A stretch of DNA of 64,000 nucleotides, from contig NZ_CP029256.1 of NCBI RefSeq assembly GCF_003628755.1, forward strand, positions 577,585 to 641,584. The letters run 5' to 3'. The notes under the pieces are model-generated. The model ran no database searches and had not been told where the DNA came from. It saw only the letters and a list, made by a program, of their open reading frames with translations. Shown piece after piece: positions 36,285 to 44,333 of the stretch (position 1 is its first letter; the number at the start of each line of letters is the position of its first letter). The position numbers were made by a program, and so were the translations under genes. This DNA comes from Christensenella minuta (GTDB lineage: Bacteria > Bacillota > Clostridia > Christensenellales > Christensenellaceae).

Positions 36285-36740
36285 GTGAAATGTATTTATT
36301 GTGATTTTCCGGAAAGCAAAGTGGTTGATTCCCGTCCGGTCGACGATGGGACCTCCATCCGCAGGCGGAGAGAATGCCTGAAATGCGGGAAGCGCTTCAC
36401 AACCTATGAAAAGGTTGAGAGTCTTCCTGTTTTTGTAATTAAAAAGGACGGAAAGCGGGAAGTATTTGATATTGAGAAGGTCAAGAAGGGCATTGTGAAA
36501 GCGTGCGAGAAACGCGAAGTGTCTTTTCAGGATATCGAAGAGCTGATTAACGAGATTGAGCGTTCCGTGTATAATTCTCCAAGTCAGGAAATCACGTCCC
36601 ACGAGGTCGGGGAGATTGTGATGGAAGGCCTGCGAAAGCTCGATGAAGTCGCCTATGTGCGGTTTGCATCTGTTTATCGCCAGTTCAAAGATATCAATAC
36701 ATTCCGGGAAGAACTCAACAAGCTTTTGACGGAGAAATAA
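36285..36740 (+). CDS. nrdR: Transcriptional repressor NrdR
   Basis: ATP/dATP-responsive repressor of ribonucleotide reductase genes. It has 151 residues. The N-terminal zinc ribbon has CIYC (3-6) and CLKCGKRF; the ATP-cone follows ([47 protein letters not shown]). GTG start at 36285 behind GGAGG. pgeF starts on the base after its stop codon. Confidence 0.97.
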   Translation: MKCIYCDFPESKVVDSRPVDDGTSIRRRRECLKCGKRFTTYEKVESLPVFVIKKDGKREVFDIEKVKKGIVKACEKREVSFQDIEELINEIERSVYNSPSQEITSHEVGEIVMEGLRKLDEVAYVRFASVYRQFKDINTFREELNKLLTEK

Positions 36741-37583
36741 ATGAACGCGTTTGAAACAAGGGTAAAGCGCGGTTTTTTACTGCAGGAAAAAAGCGGGGTT
36801 TCTTTTCTAACGATTCCTTCTTTTCTGGAAGCGGGCTTTTGGAAGCATTGCTATACAACGCGCAAGGGCGGTGTCAGCCGGGGATGCTATGCGTCCCTTA
36901 ATCTGAGTAAAACAAGGGAAAATTCCCCGGAGAACAAAGAAGAGAATTACAGGCGTGTCTGCCGGGTTCTTGACGTATCCTATGAATCGCTTGCCCTGGT
37001 GAATTATGCGCATGGGGACGGCATTTACAATGCTTCCGTTGCGGATGCAGGCAAGGGAATTACACGCGAAAGCGATCTGCCTCCATGTGACGCGATGATT
37101 ATCTATGAGACGGGAATTACTGCGGTTACGCTGCACGCGGATTGTGTTCCTGTCTTTTTTGCGGATAAAAAACAGAAAATCGCCTGCGTAAGCCATGCGG
37201 GCTGGAGGGGCGTTTACGAAGGCCTTCCGGCCAAGATCGTACAAACGTTCCTGCATAAATACGGGTCGGCGCGGAAAGATATCCTGATTGGGATAGGTCC
37301 CCACATTATGGCTGAGTGTTTCGAGGTGCGCGAAGACGTAGCGCAGCCTTTTAGCGAACGTTTCGGGAGCGAGACGGTCATCCGTAAGAACGGTAAGCTG
37401 TATGTCGATTTGCAGCATGCAATCTTGGAGCAGCTTGACCGCGCAAATGCCTTGCCGGAGAATATCACCTGCGCAGATATCTGCACCTATACAAGGGAGG
37501 ACTTGTTCTTTTCCCACCGCAGGGATCGGGGAAATACCGGCGCAATGGGATCGTTTATCAGTCTCGAAACAAAAACTGTTTAA
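36741..37583 (+). CDS. pgeF: Multicopper-oxidase-fold purine nucleoside phosphorylase-like protein (YfiH/PgeF family)
   Basis: Protein of 280 residues in the YfiH (laccase-domain) family. Members have been shown to act as zinc purine nucleoside phosphorylase/adenosine deaminase, and in E. coli to edit wrong muropeptide precursors. YTTRKGGVS near residue 38, VTLHADCVPVFF near 131, SHAGWRG near 155, IGIGPHIMAECFEV near 185 and DICTYTREDLFFSHRRD near 245 supply the metal-binding Cys and His residues. It abuts nrdR without a gap, so the two are cotranscribed. Confidence 0.9.
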   Translation: MNAFETRVKRGFLLQEKSGVSFLTIPSFLEAGFWKHCYTTRKGGVSRGCYASLNLSKTRENSPENKEENYRRVCRVLDVSYESLALVNYAHGDGIYNASVADAGKGITRESDLPPCDAMIIYETGITAVTLHADCVPVFFADKKQKIACVSHAGWRGVYEGLPAKIVQTFLHKYGSARKDILIGIGPHIMAECFEVREDVAQPFSERFGSETVIRKNGKLYVDLQHAILEQLDRANALPENITCADICTYTREDLFFSHRRDRGNTGAMGSFISLETKTV

Positions 37584-37594
37584 AGGAAAAATGA

Positions 37595-37614
37595 CCGGTT
37601 TATTAATTAACCGG
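37595..37614 (+). other. Inverted repeat upstream of nifS
   Basis: CCGGTT (37595-37600) and AACCGG (37609-37614) flank an AT-rich centre, 12 bases after pgeF and 33 bases before nifS. No T-run follows, so it may be an operator. There is no iscR gene in the window. Confidence 0.35.
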
Positions 37615-37646
37615 ATAAGAATCTCAGATCAAAGAAGGTAGATGCG

Positions 37647-38807
37647 ATGGACAGGATTTATTTGGATTACGCAGCGACGACCTACGTAAAAGATGAAGTG
37701 CTCGAGGCGATGAAGCCTTATTATAAAGAACACTTTGGAAACCCTTCAAGTATGTATGAAAGCGGAAGATATGCGAAAAATGCGCTCGATAAGGCGCGGG
37801 AAGACGTTGCAAAGTGTATTGGCGCGAAATATGCCAATGAGGTATATTTTACGGCGTGCGGTACGGAAAGCGATAACTGGGCCCTCAAAGGCGTGATGGA
37901 GGCCAACAAGGCCAAGGGAAAGCATTTGGTTACGACCGCTGTTGAGCACCACGCGATTATGGATACGGCTGAATATCTAAAGAAAAATGGCTATGACGTT
38001 ACCTTTTTACCGGTAGATGAATATGGAATGGTAACAGCGCAGCAGGTAAAGGATGCAATACGGGACGATACGGTTCTCGTGTCTGTGGTTTATGCCAACA
38101 ATGAAGTGGGTACGATTAACCCCATTGCCGAGATCGGCAAGGTGACGCGTGAGGCGGGCGTGCTTTTCCACACGGATGCGGTACAGGCCGCCGCCCATCT
38201 GCCGCTTGACGTTCAGGCGGCTAATGTAGATTTATTGTCCGTTTCGGCGCATAAGTTTTATGGCCCGAAGGGAATTGGAATGCTCTACATTCGCAATGGA
38301 GTTAAGATTGAGCGCTTTATGCACGGCGGCGCGCAGGAGCGGAAACGCCGCGGGGGGACGGAAAACGTGCCGGAGATTATTGGGCTCGCCAAGGCACTCG
38401 TCATGGCGACGGAAGAATTGGAGGAAACAAACAGCAGGCTCACAGAGCTGAGGGACTACATGATCCATGAGATCATGGAAAAGATTCCTTACACCAAGCT
38501 CAATGGACATCCGGAAAAGAGATTGTGCAACAATGTAAATATTTCGCTGGAATTTATTGAAGCGGAGGCCTCGCTTCTGAGCCTTGACCTTGCGGGGATC
38601 GAGTGTTCGAGCGGTTCTGCGTGCGCCAGCGGTTCGCTGGAATCCTCGCATGTATTGCTTGCTATGGGAATCCCGCCGGAGATTGCAAAGGGCGCGCTTC
38701 GCTTTACCATGGGAGAAACGACCACCAGGGAACAGGTGGACTATACGGTAAATGAGCTCGTGAAGCTTGCGGAACGGCTGCGGAAAATATCGCCGTTGTT
38801 CAGGTAG
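37647..38807 (+). CDS. nifS: Cysteine desulfurase NifS/IscS
   Basis: PLP enzyme that removes sulfur from cysteine for iron-sulfur cluster assembly. It has 386 residues. YLDYAATTYV at the start, the PLP lysine in SVSAHKFYGPKG near residue 203 and the catalytic cysteine in SSGSACASGS near 325 are present. The cysteine loop is of the long IscS/NifS type. The paired scaffold gene iscU follows after 32 bases. Confidence 0.95.
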   Translation: MDRIYLDYAATTYVKDEVLEAMKPYYKEHFGNPSSMYESGRYAKNALDKAREDVAKCIGAKYANEVYFTACGTESDNWALKGVMEANKAKGKHLVTTAVEHHAIMDTAEYLKKNGYDVTFLPVDEYGMVTAQQVKDAIRDDTVLVSVVYANNEVGTINPIAEIGKVTREAGVLFHTDAVQAAAHLPLDVQAANVDLLSVSAHKFYGPKGIGMLYIRNGVKIERFMHGGAQERKRRGGTENVPEIIGLAKALVMATEELEETNSRLTELRDYMIHEIMEKIPYTKLNGHPEKRLCNNVNISLEFIEAEASLLSLDLAGIECSSGSACASGSLESSHVLLAMGIPPEIAKGALRFTMGETTTREQVDYTVNELVKLAERLRKISPLFR

Positions 38808-38839
38808 GCGCACGCATAAAGAAAAAGGAGACAGAAGAA

Positions 38840-39208
38840 ATGTATACGGAAAAACTAATCAAACATTTTCAGGAGCCTCATAATGTAGGCGTTATGGAGG
38901 ATGCGGATATTGTAGGCGAGGCGGGAAGCCCTACCTGTGGAGATACCACGACGGTCTATCTGAAGATGGACGGTGATGTCATCAAGGATATTTCCTTTCA
39001 GACCTATGGCTGTGCCGCAGCGATTGCAAGTTCAAGTATCCTGACGGATATGGTCAAGGGAAAGACGATAGAAGAAGCGCTGAAAATCACCAAGAATGAT
39101 ATTGTAGATGAACTTGGCGGAATGCCGGCTGAAAAGGTGCATTGTTCGCTTCTTGCGGAGGATGCTCTTAAGGCTGCGCTTAGTAAGGTGCTCGCGGAGA
39201 ACAAATAG
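38840..39208 (+). CDS. iscU: Iron-sulfur cluster scaffold IscU/NifU N-terminal type
   Basis: Scaffold on which iron-sulfur clusters are built, 122 residues. Three cluster-binding cysteines are seen in GSPTCGDTT, YGCAAAIASSS and VHCSLLAEDAL. It matches the short NifU-like proteins paired with NifS in Clostridia. AAAGGAG precedes the ATG. Confidence 0.94.
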   Translation: MYTEKLIKHFQEPHNVGVMEDADIVGEAGSPTCGDTTTVYLKMDGDVIKDISFQTYGCAAAIASSSILTDMVKGKTIEEALKITKNDIVDELGGMPAEKVHCSLLAEDALKAALSKVLAENK

Positions 39209-39211
39209 CAA

Positions 39212-39240
39212 TTTACTTCCTGGCCCGTTTGGGTTATAAT
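39212..39240 (+). promoter_or_regulatory. Candidate promoter of ireB
   Basis: TTTACT (39212-39217), 17 bases, TATAAT (39235-39240), directly after the iscU stop codon. Confidence 0.5.
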
Positions 39241-39274
39241 AAAAGCAGGCAGTTACAGTAAAGGAGGCGGGGCA

Positions 39275-39529
39275 ATGTCAGATTTCGATAAGACGATGCA
39301 ATTCAATTTCGATAAGGAACTGGAGAATCCTGTGCGCGGTATCATCCGTATCGTAAGCGAGGCAATGCGTGAAAAAGGTTATGATCCGGTGAACCAGCTC
39401 ATAGGCTACATCGTTTCCGGTGACCCGACCTACGTGACAGGGTATAAAAACGCGCGTTCCCTTATTGCAAGCGTCGACCGTGACGAACTGCTTGAGGAAC
39501 TCGTAAGTTACTATATCAAGCAAATGTAA
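39275..39529 (+). CDS. ireB: IreB family regulatory phosphoprotein (UPF0297)
   Basis: Small protein of 84 residues. In Enterococcus the homologue IreB is phosphorylated by the PASTA kinase IreK and tunes cephalosporin resistance. Conserved KTMQFNF with the phosphorylatable threonine, GIIRIVSEAMREKGYDP, GYIVSGDPTYVTGYKNAR and the YYIKQ end are present. AAGGAGG precedes the ATG. It keeps its usual partners ruvX and yrzB, but a terminator stands between it and ruvX. Confidence 0.93.
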   Translation: MSDFDKTMQFNFDKELENPVRGIIRIVSEAMREKGYDPVNQLIGYIVSGDPTYVTGYKNARSLIASVDRDELLEELVSYYIKQM

Positions 39530-39537
39530 AACAATTG

Positions 39538-39577
39538 AATCACGCCTGAATCAGAAACTGGCAGGCGTGATTTTTTG
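39538..39577 (+). terminator. Terminator between ireB and ruvX
   Basis: AATCACGCCTG (39538-39548) and CAGGCGTGATT (39562-39572) form a perfect 11-bp stem with a 13-base loop, followed by a T-run. ruvX lacks a clear promoter, so partial read-through is likely. Confidence 0.8.
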
Positions 39578-39596
39578 TATATATAAGGAGAATTGA

Positions 39597-40007
39597 GTGG
39601 GCAGGGTTTTAGGATTAGACGTAGGAGATGTACGTATCGGCGTGGCGCTTTCCGATTTATTGATGATTACCGCGCAGGGGATTGAAACCTATACGCGCCG
39701 GGATGAAGAAGCGGATATTCGTTATTTTTGCGAACTTATGGACTGTCGGGATGTAGATACCCTTGTGGTGGGACTTCCTAAAAACATGAATGGAACGTTA
39801 GGCGAACAGGCGGAAAAGGTTCAGGATTTTGCCGAAAAATTGAAAGCCGCCTGCGGCAGAAAGCTTGTTTACTGGGATGAACGGCTGACAACTAAAAGCG
39901 CCCATCGGACATTGCTGGAAGCTGATATGAGCCGGAAAAAACGAAAGGCGGTCGTGGACAAAATTGCCGCCGTATATATTTTGCAAGGTTATATGGACAG
40001 CTTATAA
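39597..40007 (+). CDS. ruvX: RuvX/YqgF family Holliday-junction-resolvase-like nuclease
   Basis: RNase H-fold protein of 136 residues involved in 16S rRNA 5' processing in E. coli; a Holliday junction role has also been proposed. GLDVGDVRIGVALSD near residue 5 holds the first acidic residue, VVGLPKNMNGTLG near 60 and WDERLTTKSAH near 97 follow, and DKIAAVYILQGYMD is the conserved C-terminus. GTG start at 39597 behind AAGGAG. Confidence 0.93.
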   Translation: MGRVLGLDVGDVRIGVALSDLLMITAQGIETYTRRDEEADIRYFCELMDCRDVDTLVVGLPKNMNGTLGEQAEKVQDFAEKLKAACGRKLVYWDERLTTKSAHRTLLEADMSRKKRKAVVDKIAAVYILQGYMDSL

Positions 40008-40018
40008 GGAGGAGAACA

Positions 40019-40306
40019 ATGAACGAAGAAGAAATGAACTTGATTGAAATGCAGGACGAAGACGGGAATGTAATGAAGTTCGAGCATCTGCTTACTTTTG
40101 AAGTGGATGAAGATTTTTATGTCGCCTTTACGCCCATTGAGAAAATGGAAGAGTTTGACGTGGGCGAAGTTTTGATTATGCGGATCAGGGAGGACGATGA
40201 AGGGGATGTATATTTGCCTATTGAAACGGAAAAGGAGCTGGACGAACTGTGGGCGATTTTTCAGCAGCTTTATTATGAAGACGATGGCGAAGAAGGGGAG
40301 GAATAA
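40019..40306 (+). CDS. DUF1292 family protein (UPF0473, YrzB-like)
   Basis: Acidic protein of 95 residues with the DUF1292 pattern: VEHL-like EHLLTFEVDEDFYVAF and VLIMRIREDDEGDVYLPIE, ending in a Glu/Asp/Gly tail. The function is unknown. It regularly follows ruvX in Firmicutes, 11 bases here, with AAGGAGG at its start. The mildly acidic tail is common in the family. Confidence 0.88.
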   Translation: MNEEEMNLIEMQDEDGNVMKFEHLLTFEVDEDFYVAFTPIEKMEEFDVGEVLIMRIREDDEGDVYLPIETEKELDELWAIFQQLYYEDDGEEGEE

Positions 40307-40353
40307 TCGGAAGGATGGCCTGGACAAAACTTTAAAAAAAGTTTCATGAAGGC

Positions 40354-40382
40354 TTGACAGGGACGTGAGTTTATAATAAAAT
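40354..40382 (+). promoter_or_regulatory. Promoter of the tRNA Val-Asp-Gly-Cys cluster
   Basis: TTGACA (40354-40359), 17 bases, TAAAAT (40377-40382). The first tRNA begins 38 bases later. A TATAAT at 40372 is too close to the -35 to be used with it. Confidence 0.7.
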
Positions 40383-40420
40383 AATAAACGCGCTGTGAAT
40401 TCGGTGCGTATGTGATGTGT

Positions 40421-40496
40421 GGGAGTATAGCTCAGCTGGGAGAGCATCTGCCTTACAAGCAGAGGGTCACAGGTTCGAGCCCTGTTACTCCCACCA
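40421..40496 (+). tRNA. tRNA-Val (anticodon TAC)
   Basis: 76 bases including encoded CCA. Acceptor GGGAGTA pairs with TACTCCC; the anticodon stem TCTGC/GCAGA encloses loop CTTACAA; GGTTCGAGC forms the T arm. Confidence 0.97.
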
Positions 40497-40522
40497 TTCA
40501 ATTCTTGCTAATTTATTTCTAT

Positions 40523-40599
40523 GGCCTGGTAGTTCAGTTGGTTAGAACGCTAGCCTGTCACGCTAGAGGTCGAGAGTTCGAGTCTCTTCCAGGTCGCCA
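40523..40599 (+). tRNA. tRNA-Asp (anticodon GTC)
   Basis: 77 bases including CCA. Acceptor GGCCTGG pairs with CCAGGTC (one G-U); anticodon stem CTAGC/GCTAG encloses CTGTCAC; the T arm contains GTTCGAGTC. Confidence 0.96.
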
Positions 40600-40640
40600 T
40601 AGAATCCCTTTCCGGGCTTCCGGGCCCGGAGGGAACATAA

Positions 40641-40715
40641 GCGGGAGTGGCTCAGTGGTAGAGCGTCGCCTTGCCAAGGCGAATGTCGCGAGTTCGAATC
40701 TCGTCTTCCGCTCCA
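40641..40715 (+). tRNA. tRNA-Gly (anticodon GCC)
   Basis: 75 bases including CCA. Acceptor GCGGGAG pairs with CTTCCGC (one G-U); anticodon stem TCGCC/GGCGA encloses TTGCCAA; the T arm contains GTTCGAATC. Confidence 0.96.
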
Positions 40716-40718
40716 AAT

Positions 40719-40792
40719 GGCGCCATAGCCAAGTGGTAAGGCAGGGGCCTGCAAAGCCCTTACCCCCAGTTCAAATCTGGGTGGCGCCTCCA
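40719..40792 (+). tRNA. tRNA-Cys (anticodon GCA)
   Basis: 74 bases including CCA, three bases after tRNA-Gly. Acceptor GGCGCCA pairs with TGGCGCC; anticodon stem closes around CTGCAAA; the T arm is CCCAGTTCAAATCTGGG. Confidence 0.96.
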
Positions 40793-40811
40793 GCCGCTAA
40801 AGCGGTACCGG

Positions 40812-40849
40812 ATATCGCAACTTACATTTGTGAGTTGCGATATTTTTTT
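40812..40849 (+). terminator. Terminator of the tRNA cluster
   Basis: ATATCGCAACT (40812-40822) pairs perfectly with AGTTGCGATAT (40833-40843) and seven T residues follow. This marks the end of the conserved block; the carbohydrate region starts after it. Confidence 0.88.
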
Positions 40850-40962
40850 GCTCGAAAGCCGTACGAAGCGGCTGATGCTGGCATTTTTATTCAGAAAATG
40901 AAAACATTTAAGGAATTGGCAAAATATGTTGTGATTATTCCTGAAATATTTCAAAATAATAG

Positions 40963-41027
40963 TTGACGAATGTGGCTTTTTGTTGTACTATAGCATTAAA
41001 CAAACAGAAAACAACTAAAATCAACAA
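40963..41027 (+). promoter_or_regulatory. Promoter and operator-like repeats of the first DeoR gene
   Basis: TTGACG (40963-40968), 17 bases, TACTAT (40986-40991). At the expected start lies a 20-base sequence (41001-41020, core ACAGAAAACAACTAAAA) found with one change at 57867-57886. CAAAC, ACAAC and TCAAC recur with a 10-base step, as expected for a multimeric DeoR-type repressor. Autoregulation by the product of the gene at 41076 is inferred. Confidence 0.65.
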
Positions 41028-41075
41028 TTCCAAACAAGAATAGATGATCGTATCATGGAAGACAGGAGGTGCAAA

Positions 41076-41858
41076 ATGCTGGCAGTAGAGCGCAAAAGTA
41101 AAATTATTGATCTTCTGGAAGCCAGGGGGCAGGCGGAAGTGAGCGAGCTTGCGCAGATGCTGAGCGTTGTGCCGGAAACGATACGCCGCGATTTGAAAGA
41201 ACTGGAAATGCAGGGAGTCTTGCAGCGAACCCATGGAGGGGCTGTGCTTGCGGAGAAAAAGGAAGCCGACACGCTGCATTCGCTTAGAATAAAGCAACAT
41301 TATAAAGAAAAGGTAAAGCTGTGCAAAAAGGCTGCACAGTTCATCGAAGAAGGAGATACGATTTTTGTCGACAACAGCACCACTCTTTTAAACCTGATTC
41401 GTTTTATTAATCCGGAATATAGCGTAACCCTGCTCACCAATTCCGTAGATGTGCTGCAGCTTGCGTCGACGCTTGAAAACCAGGTTACCGTTATCAGCAG
41501 CGGAGGAGTGCTGCACCGGGAGAAAATGTATCTTTCAGGATCGATTGCCGAATATATGCATACCGAATTTATTCCGTCAAAGGCATTTATTTCGTGTTAT
41601 GGGATTTCACTGGAGTATGGGCTTTCGGATTGCAGTATGAATGAAGCGGCGTTCAAAAAAAATATGATGCAGGTAAGCCAAAAAACGTTTTGTATCGTGG
41701 ATCATACTAAATTTGAAAAAAACGGCCCGGTGAAGCTTACCGGGATCGACGCATGCGACGTTCTGATTACAGATAAGCGCCTAGAGCCCCGTTATCAGGA
41801 GATGCTGCAATCGGACAATGTAATTATGGATATTTTTCATTGCGAAGAGCGTGAATGA
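41076..41858 (+). CDS. DeoR-family transcriptional regulator (first)
   Basis: Sugar-phosphate-responsive repressor type, 260 residues. The N-terminal winged helix shows RKSKIIDLLEARGQAEVSELAQML and VVPETIRRDLKELEMQGVLQRTHGGAVL, the GlpR/DeoR signature. The C-terminal DeoRC effector domain has FVDNSTTLLNLIRF, VTLLTNSVDVL and TKFEKNGPVKLTGIDACDVLITD. AGGAGGT supports the ATG at 41076 over one at 41055. It heads a short operon with the first TIM-barrel copy and an Old Yellow Enzyme homologue. The effector is unknown, probably a phosphorylated sugar. Confidence 0.9.
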   Translation: MLAVERKSKIIDLLEARGQAEVSELAQMLSVVPETIRRDLKELEMQGVLQRTHGGAVLAEKKEADTLHSLRIKQHYKEKVKLCKKAAQFIEEGDTIFVDNSTTLLNLIRFINPEYSVTLLTNSVDVLQLASTLENQVTVISSGGVLHREKMYLSGSIAEYMHTEFIPSKAFISCYGISLEYGLSDCSMNEAAFKKNMMQVSQKTFCIVDHTKFEKNGPVKLTGIDACDVLITDKRLEPRYQEMLQSDNVIMDIFHCEERE

Positions 41859-41886
41859 TAAATAATTTAAATAAAATAAAAAATGC

Positions 41887-42885
41887 GGAGGTAAGGAAAT
41901 GAAGTTAGGATTCTTTGCGGCAAACTATGCGCATCTGAGCCTTGAAGAAGTGGCAAAGATCATGAGCGAGCATGGTTATGAGATGATGGAGATTCCGGCG
42001 TACATAGGGAATGGGCAGTTCGACTGCGACGAGATTCTGAAAGGGAACAATGCGGAAACCCTGAAAAAGATGCTGGAGAGTTATGGGATTACGATCTCGG
42101 CGCTGTCAAACCATGCGGACTCACTGCTGATCCTGGGGCCGTGGGGAGAGGATACGGACGGACTGTACAAAGGAACGAAGGAAGAAAAGATCAAGTACGG
42201 AACGGAGAGCCTTATCAAGACGGCGCAGGCGGCGAACGCGCTGGGGGTTCCGGTGGTAAACGGCTTTACGGGAGTGACGAACTGGGGGAGGTATTTTCCG
42301 TTTCCGTGCCCCCAGGGATGGGAAATGATGGAGAGGGATTTCGTGAAGTATTTCACGCCGATCCTGGACAAATTCAAGGAATATGGAGTGAAGTTTGCGG
42401 TAGAGCCGCATCCGAACAACTTCATCTATGATATTCACACGGCGAAGAAGGCGATCGAGCTTGTGGACGGGCATCCGTGCCTCGGGTTCAATATGGACCC
42501 GGCGAACCTGATCTACCTTGGGCTTCGGATCGAGAACTTTGTGGACGAGCTGGGAGACAGGATATTCCATGTACACGCAAAGGACGGGGAGATCGTAGAG
42601 CACAACATCCAGTACGGAGGGATTCTGATGCAGGGGGACTGGCAGAGGCTTGACCGTACGTTCCGGTTCCGGATACCTGGCTGGGGGAGCGTGCCGTGGA
42701 AGAAGGTGATTACGGAGCTGTCGATGGTGGGATATGATTACGTTCTGAGCTATGAGCATGAAGATGTGACGATGAGCGTAGGAGACGGAGTGGAGAAGGT
42801 ATCGGCCTTCCTGAAGCCATTGATTATCAAGGCGCCGTATGAGGGAAGACGCGATAAGATATTCAACAATCCCTGCGAGAAATAA
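41887..42885 (+). repeat. Direct repeat, copy 1 (999 bp, one TIM-barrel gene with its ribosome site)
   Basis: By direct reading this segment matches 57948-58946 base for base except T at 42051 against C at 58112, a synonymous Asn codon change. Identity begins at GGAGGTAAGG and ends on the stop codon; both flanks are unrelated. No terminal inverted repeats or target-site duplications are seen. Confidence 0.95.
41899..42885 (+). CDS. Sugar phosphate isomerase/epimerase-type TIM-barrel protein (copy 1)
   Basis: AP-endonuclease-2/xylose-isomerase-like TIM barrel, 328 residues. Likely metal ligands are Glu169 (VEPHPNN), Asp200 (NMDPAN), His226 (HVHAKDG) and Glu286 (SYEHED), in the order seen in sugar isomerases and epimerases of this superfamily. 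Aromatic and glycine-rich loops (NWGRYFPFPCPQGW, RIPGWGSVPW) would form the substrate pocket. It lies between the first DeoR gene and the flavin oxidoreductase. The substrate is not predictable; relatives include D-psicose epimerase-like, inosose-related and 3-keto-glycoside lyase-type enzymes. The protein is identical to that at 57960. Confidence 0.88.
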   Translation: MKLGFFAANYAHLSLEEVAKIMSEHGYEMMEIPAYIGNGQFDCDEILKGNNAETLKKMLESYGITISALSNHADSLLILGPWGEDTDGLYKGTKEEKIKYGTESLIKTAQAANALGVPVVNGFTGVTNWGRYFPFPCPQGWEMMERDFVKYFTPILDKFKEYGVKFAVEPHPNNFIYDIHTAKKAIELVDGHPCLGFNMDPANLIYLGLRIENFVDELGDRIFHVHAKDGEIVEHNIQYGGILMQGDWQRLDRTFRFRIPGWGSVPWKKVITELSMVGYDYVLSYEHEDVTMSVGDGVEKVSAFLKPLIIKAPYEGRRDKIFNNPCEK

Positions 42886-42935
42886 GTCTATTAAATAAGC
42901 TAAGTATATTAGAAAATTTTTAGGAGGATAGTGAA

Positions 42936-44177
42936 ATGAGTTACAAGGAAACCCTGCTTGATCCGATTAAGATCGGGACAAGAGAGTGCAAAAACAGATT
43001 TTTTGTACAAGCGATGGAATGTACGGACGCGGATGCGGACGGCAATCCGACCGATCTCACCTATCAGAGATATGAGAACCTGTATAAAGGCGGATGGGGG
43101 CTAATCGATTTAGAGGCAATTTCCATTACGCAGGAAAGCCGTTCAAGACTGGCTCAACTGATGATTATGGAAAAAAATGTTCCGGCACTCACGAATTTTA
43201 TGAAAAAGCTGAAGGAGGTAAACAAAGATCCGCTGATCGTATTCCAATTGACGCATTCGGGAGAACTGAGCAATCCGAAGTTCTCGCGCAGGGTTACTGT
43301 TATGCCTTCCTATAGCTATGGCGGAGACCTGCTTTCGGAAGAAGAAGTGGATAAAATCATTGACGATTTCGTTCTGGCGGCGAAGATTGCTCATGACGTT
43401 GGTGCGGATGGCATTGATATGAAGCTGTGCCATGGTTACCTTGGTTCGCAAATTCTGCGTCCGTTCAACAGCCGCAAGTGGAAATACGGCGGAAGCTGGG
43501 AGAACAGAAGACGCTTTGCTTTTGACCTGTACGAGAGGATTGCGAAGGAAGTCAATGATAAGAACTTCCTGATCGGTTCCAAAATCTCCGCATGGGAAGG
43601 CTTCCCGGGCGGATTCGGAACGGAAGGCCCGGATTCTCCGATTCTTGACCTGACAGAGCCGCTCGATCTGATTAAAGGCCTTGAAGAGCGTGGAGCGCAG
43701 TATATCGTTCAGTCCGCAGGCAGCCCGTCTATTACGGTTACACTTACGCAGGCAGAAAAGAACTATCCCTATATTGCCTACCTGCATCCGTATTTCCAGA
43801 AGGAATTCAAGAAGGTTCTTAAACCGGAGACTGTCCTGATTGGTTCCAACTATTCCGTATGGGGCAATGGCAACAAGAACTTGCAGATGATCGATCCGAA
43901 AGACAACACGATGTTCAAGGTTGGTTCGCATAATATCGAGAGAGGCATCGTCGATATGATCGGCCTTGGCCGGCAGTCCTTTGCTGATCCGCTGCTGCCT
44001 AAAAAGCTTGCGGACGGCAACGAGAAAGATATTCATTTCTGCACGCTGTGCGACAACTGCCTCGAGCTATTAATCAGGCAGGAGCACATTGGTTGCTGCA
44101 CCTACAATAAGTATTACACGAACGTACTGGTTAACGTGCGAAAGGAAAAAGGGAAATTAACCCAAAATCATACCTGA
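42936..44177 (+). CDS. Old Yellow Enzyme-type NADH:flavin oxidoreductase
   Basis: FMN TIM-barrel oxidoreductase of 413 residues. KIGTRECKNRFF near residue 13, HSGELSNPKFS near 108, DGIDMKLCHGYLGSQILRPFNSR near 160-180 and YGGSWENRRRFAFDLYERI follow the OYE pattern. VDMIGLGRQSFADPLLPKK is the conserved C-terminal barrel motif. After it Cys369, Cys372, Cys375 and Cys387/388 resemble the iron-sulfur motif of 2,4-dienoyl-CoA reductase-type members, but the protein stops there and lacks their NAD(P)H domain. It may reduce an unsaturated or keto intermediate; the electron donor is unclear. AGGAGGA precedes the ATG. Confidence 0.87.
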   Translation: MSYKETLLDPIKIGTRECKNRFFVQAMECTDADADGNPTDLTYQRYENLYKGGWGLIDLEAISITQESRSRLAQLMIMEKNVPALTNFMKKLKEVNKDPLIVFQLTHSGELSNPKFSRRVTVMPSYSYGGDLLSEEEVDKIIDDFVLAAKIAHDVGADGIDMKLCHGYLGSQILRPFNSRKWKYGGSWENRRRFAFDLYERIAKEVNDKNFLIGSKISAWEGFPGGFGTEGPDSPILDLTEPLDLIKGLEERGAQYIVQSAGSPSITVTLTQAEKNYPYIAYLHPYFQKEFKKVLKPETVLIGSNYSVWGNGNKNLQMIDPKDNTMFKVGSHNIERGIVDMIGLGRQSFADPLLPKKLADGNEKDIHFCTLCDNCLELLIRQEHIGCCTYNKYYTNVLVNVRKEKGKLTQNHT

Positions 44178-44275
44178 TTCAAAATAATTACAGCAGCTCC
44201 GGGGGGTCTGGACGACGGCCTCCCGGGGCATAATCTAAGTTGCAGCACGGAATGCAAAAATCATGACGGACCATA

Positions 44276-44304
44276 TTGTATTACACCGGCATTTATGGTA
44301 AAAT
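44276..44304 (+). promoter_or_regulatory. Promoter of tRNA-Leu
   Basis: TTGTAT (44276-44281), 17 bases, TAAAAT (44299-44304) with TGG in front (extended -10), 29 bases before the tRNA. Confidence 0.6.
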
Positions 44305-44333
44305 ATATGGGTCAAATTGATATTTGTTTTTAT

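Noticed and set aside
40412-40966. 184-codon plus-strand open frame over the tRNA cluster
   Set aside because: It reads straight through four tRNA genes and their terminator; a common false call.
44178-44240. GC-rich hairpin after the flavin oxidoreductase as a terminator
   Set aside because: The CCGGGG/CCTCCCGG stem is possible, but the following bases contain no T-run, so the call is not supported.
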